Assembly (NCBI GenBank): GCA_012271225.1
Contig: JAAXGS010000116.1
Location: forward strand, 1 to 6,730
Length of the DNA stretch: 6,730 nt
Reading direction: 5' to 3'
Source of the DNA: Dehalococcoidia bacterium
GTDB lineage: Bacteria; Chloroflexota; Dehalococcoidia; UBA6926
Position numbers and translations under genes: made by a program. The notes under the pieces are model-generated. The model saw nothing but the letters and a program-made list of their open reading frames with translations. It was not told where the DNA came from and did not search any database. Each line of letters starts with the position of its first letter. Position 1 is the stretch's first letter. Of the stretch, positions 4,016-6,730 are shown one piece after another.

Positions 4016-6730
4016 ATGACACAGGCGCAAACAGGCCAGGCGCGCAGGGCGAAACGCCCGGTTGATGAGGACCTCCTGGTCCTCTTCGACGGCCACGCGC
4101 TGTTTCATCGCGCGTTCCATGCCATCAAGACAACGTTCTCCGTATCGCATTCCGGAGAGCCGACAACGGCGGTGTACGGCGTATCGTCCTCCCTGCTCAA
4201 GGTTCTTGGCCAGATGCGGCCCGCCTACGCCGCCGTTGCCTTTGACATGTCCGGCCCAACGTTCCGGCATGAGATGTACGCGGAGTACAAGGCGCAGAGG
4301 CCGCACATGCCGGACGAGATGCGCGCCCAGTACGGCCGCGTGCGGGAGGCCGTGGAGACAATCGGCCTCCCCATCGTTGAGCTTCAGGGCTACGAGGCGG
4401 ATGACGTTCTGGGACATTTCTCCCGCCGCGCCACGGAGCGCGGCCTGCGCACCGTGATCGTCACCGGAGACCAGGACACAATGCAGCTTGTCTCGCCGAC
4501 GGTGAGCGTCCTGTATCAGGGCGGCGGGCGCGGGGAAACGCTCTATGATCCCGCAACCGTTGAGGGGCGCTACGGCCTGACGCCGGATCAGATACCGGAC
4601 ATGAAGGCGCTGCAGGGCGATCCGTCAGACAACATCCCGGGCGTGCCGGGCATCGGACAGAAGACGGCCTCCGCCCTGCTCCAGGAGCATGGAACCGTTG
4701 GCGCGATCTATGAGCGCGTCGAGGACATTACGCCGGAACGTCTGCGTCAAAGGCTGATCGACGGGCGCGACGCCGCGGCGCAGGGGCTGGAGTTGACCCG
4801 GATCGTCACCACCCTCGATCTGCCCGTGTCCCTGGATGACCTCCACTGGCAGGAGCGCTTTGACCGCGCCCGCCTCATCGAGTTCTTTCGTGCGATGGAA
4901 TTCAACTCGCTCATCACTCGAATACCGGATTTCGGTCAGGCGGACGCGGGCGCGGCAGCCCCCGCCCCCATCGCGCCGGACGTTGACGCCACATACCGCG
5001 TGATCGCCGCGCCGCAGGACCTTGACGCCCTGCTGAGTGAAATCGCGCAGACGCCGCGCGTCGCCCTTGTCGTTCCATCGACGTCTCCCAAGATCATGGA
5101 GGGCGCAGCCGTGGGGCTTGGGATTGCGTGGGCGGCGGGACAGGCCGCCTACGTCCCGCTCATGGAGGAGGGGCTGGCAATCCGCACCCGGACGGCGGGA
5201 GACATGCTAGACGAGCTGGGCCGATTCCTTGCCGAAAACGGCCCTGACGGCTCTGCGCGCCGGCTCGTCGTTCACGTCGCGCGGGAGGCGCTGCCCTTCC
5301 TGGACAGCGGCGGCGTCAGCGTGCGCAACCCCGTGTGGGACACGGCGGTCGCGGCGCACATGCTCGGCAAGCCATCGACCGTGCTTTCCCATCTTGTTCT
5401 GGCGGAGTTTGGGCAGGAGTTGCCAACCCTGGCGGAACTGTTGGGCAGCGGCGCGAAGGCGATTCCGTTTCACGCGCTCGATGGAGAACGCGCGATGCAG
5501 TACGCCTGCTCCGCCGCCGACTACATTCTTCAGATGCAGGAGCGGTGGGCTCCGATCCTCGCGGAACAGGGAAGCACGGACCTGTTTGAGGGACTTGAGA
5601 TGGCGCTTGCGCCGACCCTCTCCCGCATGGAGCGGAACGGCGTGCGGTTGGACACCGGTCTGCTGCAGCGCATGTCAGAGGAGATGCACGCCCAACTGGA
5701 CCGGATGACGCAGGAAATCTACGATGAGGTCGGCGCGGCGGCCGGCATGGATGAGCCGCTGGTCTTCAATCTCAATTCACCCAAACAACTGGGCGAGGTG
5801 TTGTTTGAGCGGCTGGGACTCCCGGCCCGCCGGCGCACGCAGACCGGCTATTCCACGGATGCCGGCGTGCTGGATTGGCTGGCCAAGAATGCCGAACAGC
5901 ACGGCCATATCGTCACCCGCATCCTGGAGTTCCGGGAGTTGTCCAAGCTTGTTTCCACCTACGTGGACGCGCTGCCAAAAGAGGTCTACACCGGCACGGG
6001 CCGCATCCACACCAGCTTCAATCAGACCGGCTCCGCCACCGGACGCATCGCCTCCCAGGACCCGAACCTGCAGAACATCCCCGTGCGAACCGAATCCGGG
6101 CGACGCATCAGGGAGTCGTTCATCGCGTCAGAGGGCGCCCTGCTACTGGCCGCGGACTATTCCCAGGTGGAACTGCGCGTTCTGGCGCATCTCTCCGGTG
6201 ACGCGGGCCTCAAGGCCGCGTTCACCGCCGGGGAGGACATCCACTCCTCGACGGCGTCACAGGTTCTCGGAATCCCGCCGGACGCCGTGACGTCGGAACA
6301 TCGGCGCGTCGCCAAGGCCGTGAACTTTGGCATTGTCTACGGCATGGGCGGCTTTGGCCTGGCGACGCGGCTGGACATTGAGCGCAAGGAGGCGGACGCC
6401 TTTATCACGGCCTACTTTGAGCGGTTTCCGCAGGTGCGATCTTACATGGACCGCACCATTGAGGGCGCGCGGGACAACGGCTACGTCCAAACGCTGTTGG
6501 GCCGCCGCCGCTACCTGCCGGAGATCACGGCGTCCAACCAGGGCGTGCGCGCCGCGGCGGAGCGCATGGCCATCAACATGCCCGTGCAGGGCACGGCGGC
6601 GGAGATCATTAAACTCGCCATGCTGCGCATGCAGGAACGGCTGGATGACGCCGGCATGCGGGCGCTGATGCTTCTCCAAATCCATGATGAACTCCTGTTT
6701 GAGGCACCGGAGGAGGAGCGCGAGGCGCTG
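4016..6730 (+). CDS. polA: DNA polymerase I with inactive proofreading domain, C-terminus beyond window
   Basis: This family A polymerase fills gaps and removes RNA primers in Okazaki-fragment maturation and repair. There are 905 codons in view; about 30-45 residues are missing. After a basic leader, the 5' nuclease domain (about 20-300) has FDGHALFHRAF (Asp25), Asp77, YEADD (Glu127, Asp129, Asp130), TGDQD (Asp152, Asp154), GDPSDNIPG (Asp202, Asp205) and a helix-hairpin-helix GVPGIGQKTA. The 3'-5' exonuclease domain (about 325-515) has lost its metal ligands. The DxE position reads VPS (353-355), the second motif reads HVARE (420-424) and the third YACSAAD (496-502), keeping the Tyr but not the Asp. 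The polymerase domain is intact: TATGR-type motif SATGR, motif A DYSQVELR (Asp714, Glu719), motif B Arg763, Lys767, Phe771 and Tyr775, Gln858, and motif C HDE (890-892). These sit at E. coli numbering plus nine. Phe771 predicts discrimination against dideoxynucleotides. The gene follows the small upstream gene by 27 bp. Confidence 0.97.
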   Translation, partial: MTQAQTGQARRAKRPVDEDLLVLFDGHALFHRAFHAIKTTFSVSHSGEPTTAVYGVSSSLLKVLGQMRPAYAAVAFDMSGPTFRHEMYAEYKAQRPHMPDEMRAQYGRVREAVETIGLPIVELQGYEADDVLGHFSRRATERGLRTVIVTGDQDTMQLVSPTVSVLYQGGGRGETLYDPATVEGRYGLTPDQIPDMKALQGDPSDNIPGVPGIGQKTASALLQEHGTVGAIYERVEDITPERLRQRLIDGRDAAAQGLELTRIVTTLDLPVSLDDLHWQERFDRARLIEFFRAMEFNSLITRIPDFGQADAGAAAPAPIAPDVDATYRVIAAPQDLDALLSEIAQTPRVALVVPSTSPKIMEGAAVGLGIAWAAGQAAYVPLMEEGLAIRTRTAGDMLDELGRFLAENGPDGSARRLVVHVAREALPFLDSGGVSVRNPVWDTAVAAHMLGKPSTVLSHLVLAEFGQELPTLAELLGSGAKAIPFHALDGERAMQYACSAADYILQMQERWAPILAEQGSTDLFEGLEMALAPTLSRMERNGVRLDTGLLQRMSEEMHAQLDRMTQEIYDEVGAAAGMDEPLVFNLNSPKQLGEVLFERLGLPARRRTQTGYSTDAGVLDWLAKNAEQHGHIVTRILEFRELSKLVSTYVDALPKEVYTGTGRIHTSFNQTGSATGRIASQDPNLQNIPVRTESGRRIRESFIASEGALLLAADYSQVELRVLAHLSGDAGLKAAFTAGEDIHSSTASQVLGIPPDAVTSEHRRVAKAVNFGIVYGMGGFGLATRLDIERKEADAFITAYFERFPQVRSYMDRTIEGARDNGYVQTLLGRRRYLPEITASNQGVRAAAERMAINMPVQGTAAEIIKLAMLRMQERLDDAGMRALMLLQIHDELLFEAPEEEREAL

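Noticed and set aside
5724..6685. Frames overlapping polA at 5724-6290, 5875-6201, 6257-6685 and 6327-6668
   Set aside because: All lie within the conserved polymerase domain read in the polA frame, and their translations are low-complexity and Arg/Pro-rich.
1..6730. Mobile element, CRISPR, phage, tRNA or defence-system content
   Set aside because: No transposase, integrase, terminal repeats, regularly spaced repeats or tRNA-like cloverleaf were seen; the window reads as ordinary transport and replication/repair genes.

Overview
The window is GC-rich, tightly packed bacterial DNA with four protein genes in two divergent blocks: two on the minus strand (left half) and two on the plus strand (right half). 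The lipoproteins have Pro/Thr-rich linkers after the lipobox and the DNA polymerase I keeps a catalytically dead proofreading domain. That combination suggests a Chloroflexota-like bacterium. This is an inference from protein style, since no rRNA or other phylogenetic marker was compared.

Left block (1-3440, minus strand): two paralogous family 5 extracellular solute-binding lipoproteins of ABC importers (peptide/nickel/opine type) lie head to tail. The upstream copy is complete (start 3378, stop 1540). The downstream copy starts at 1391 and runs off the left edge. They do not look like a simple operon. Each has its own sigma70-like promoter of the same design (TTGACA or TTGACG, 16-bp spacer, CATAAT), and a GC-rich hairpin follows the first stop. 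The promoter of the second copy carries a perfect 8-bp inverted repeat against its -35 box, a candidate operator. Both proteins share three pairs of cysteines beyond the lipobox cysteine. No permease or ATPase gene is in view.

Right block (3560-6730, plus strand): a short gene of unknown function with a predicted coiled coil is followed 27 bp later, in the same frame, by polA. polA is open at the right edge after 905 codons, with roughly 30-45 residues missing. It has an intact 5' nuclease domain, a degenerate 3'-5' exonuclease domain lacking its metal-binding carboxylates, and an intact polymerase domain. The two genes are probably co-transcribed, but no convincing promoter was found in the 181-187 bp between the divergent blocks for the plus direction.

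I see no RNA gene, CRISPR array, insertion sequence, phage gene or defence system. The observations most worth a second look are the matched promoters with one operator-like dyad, the conserved cysteine pairs, and the uncharacterised gene before polA.
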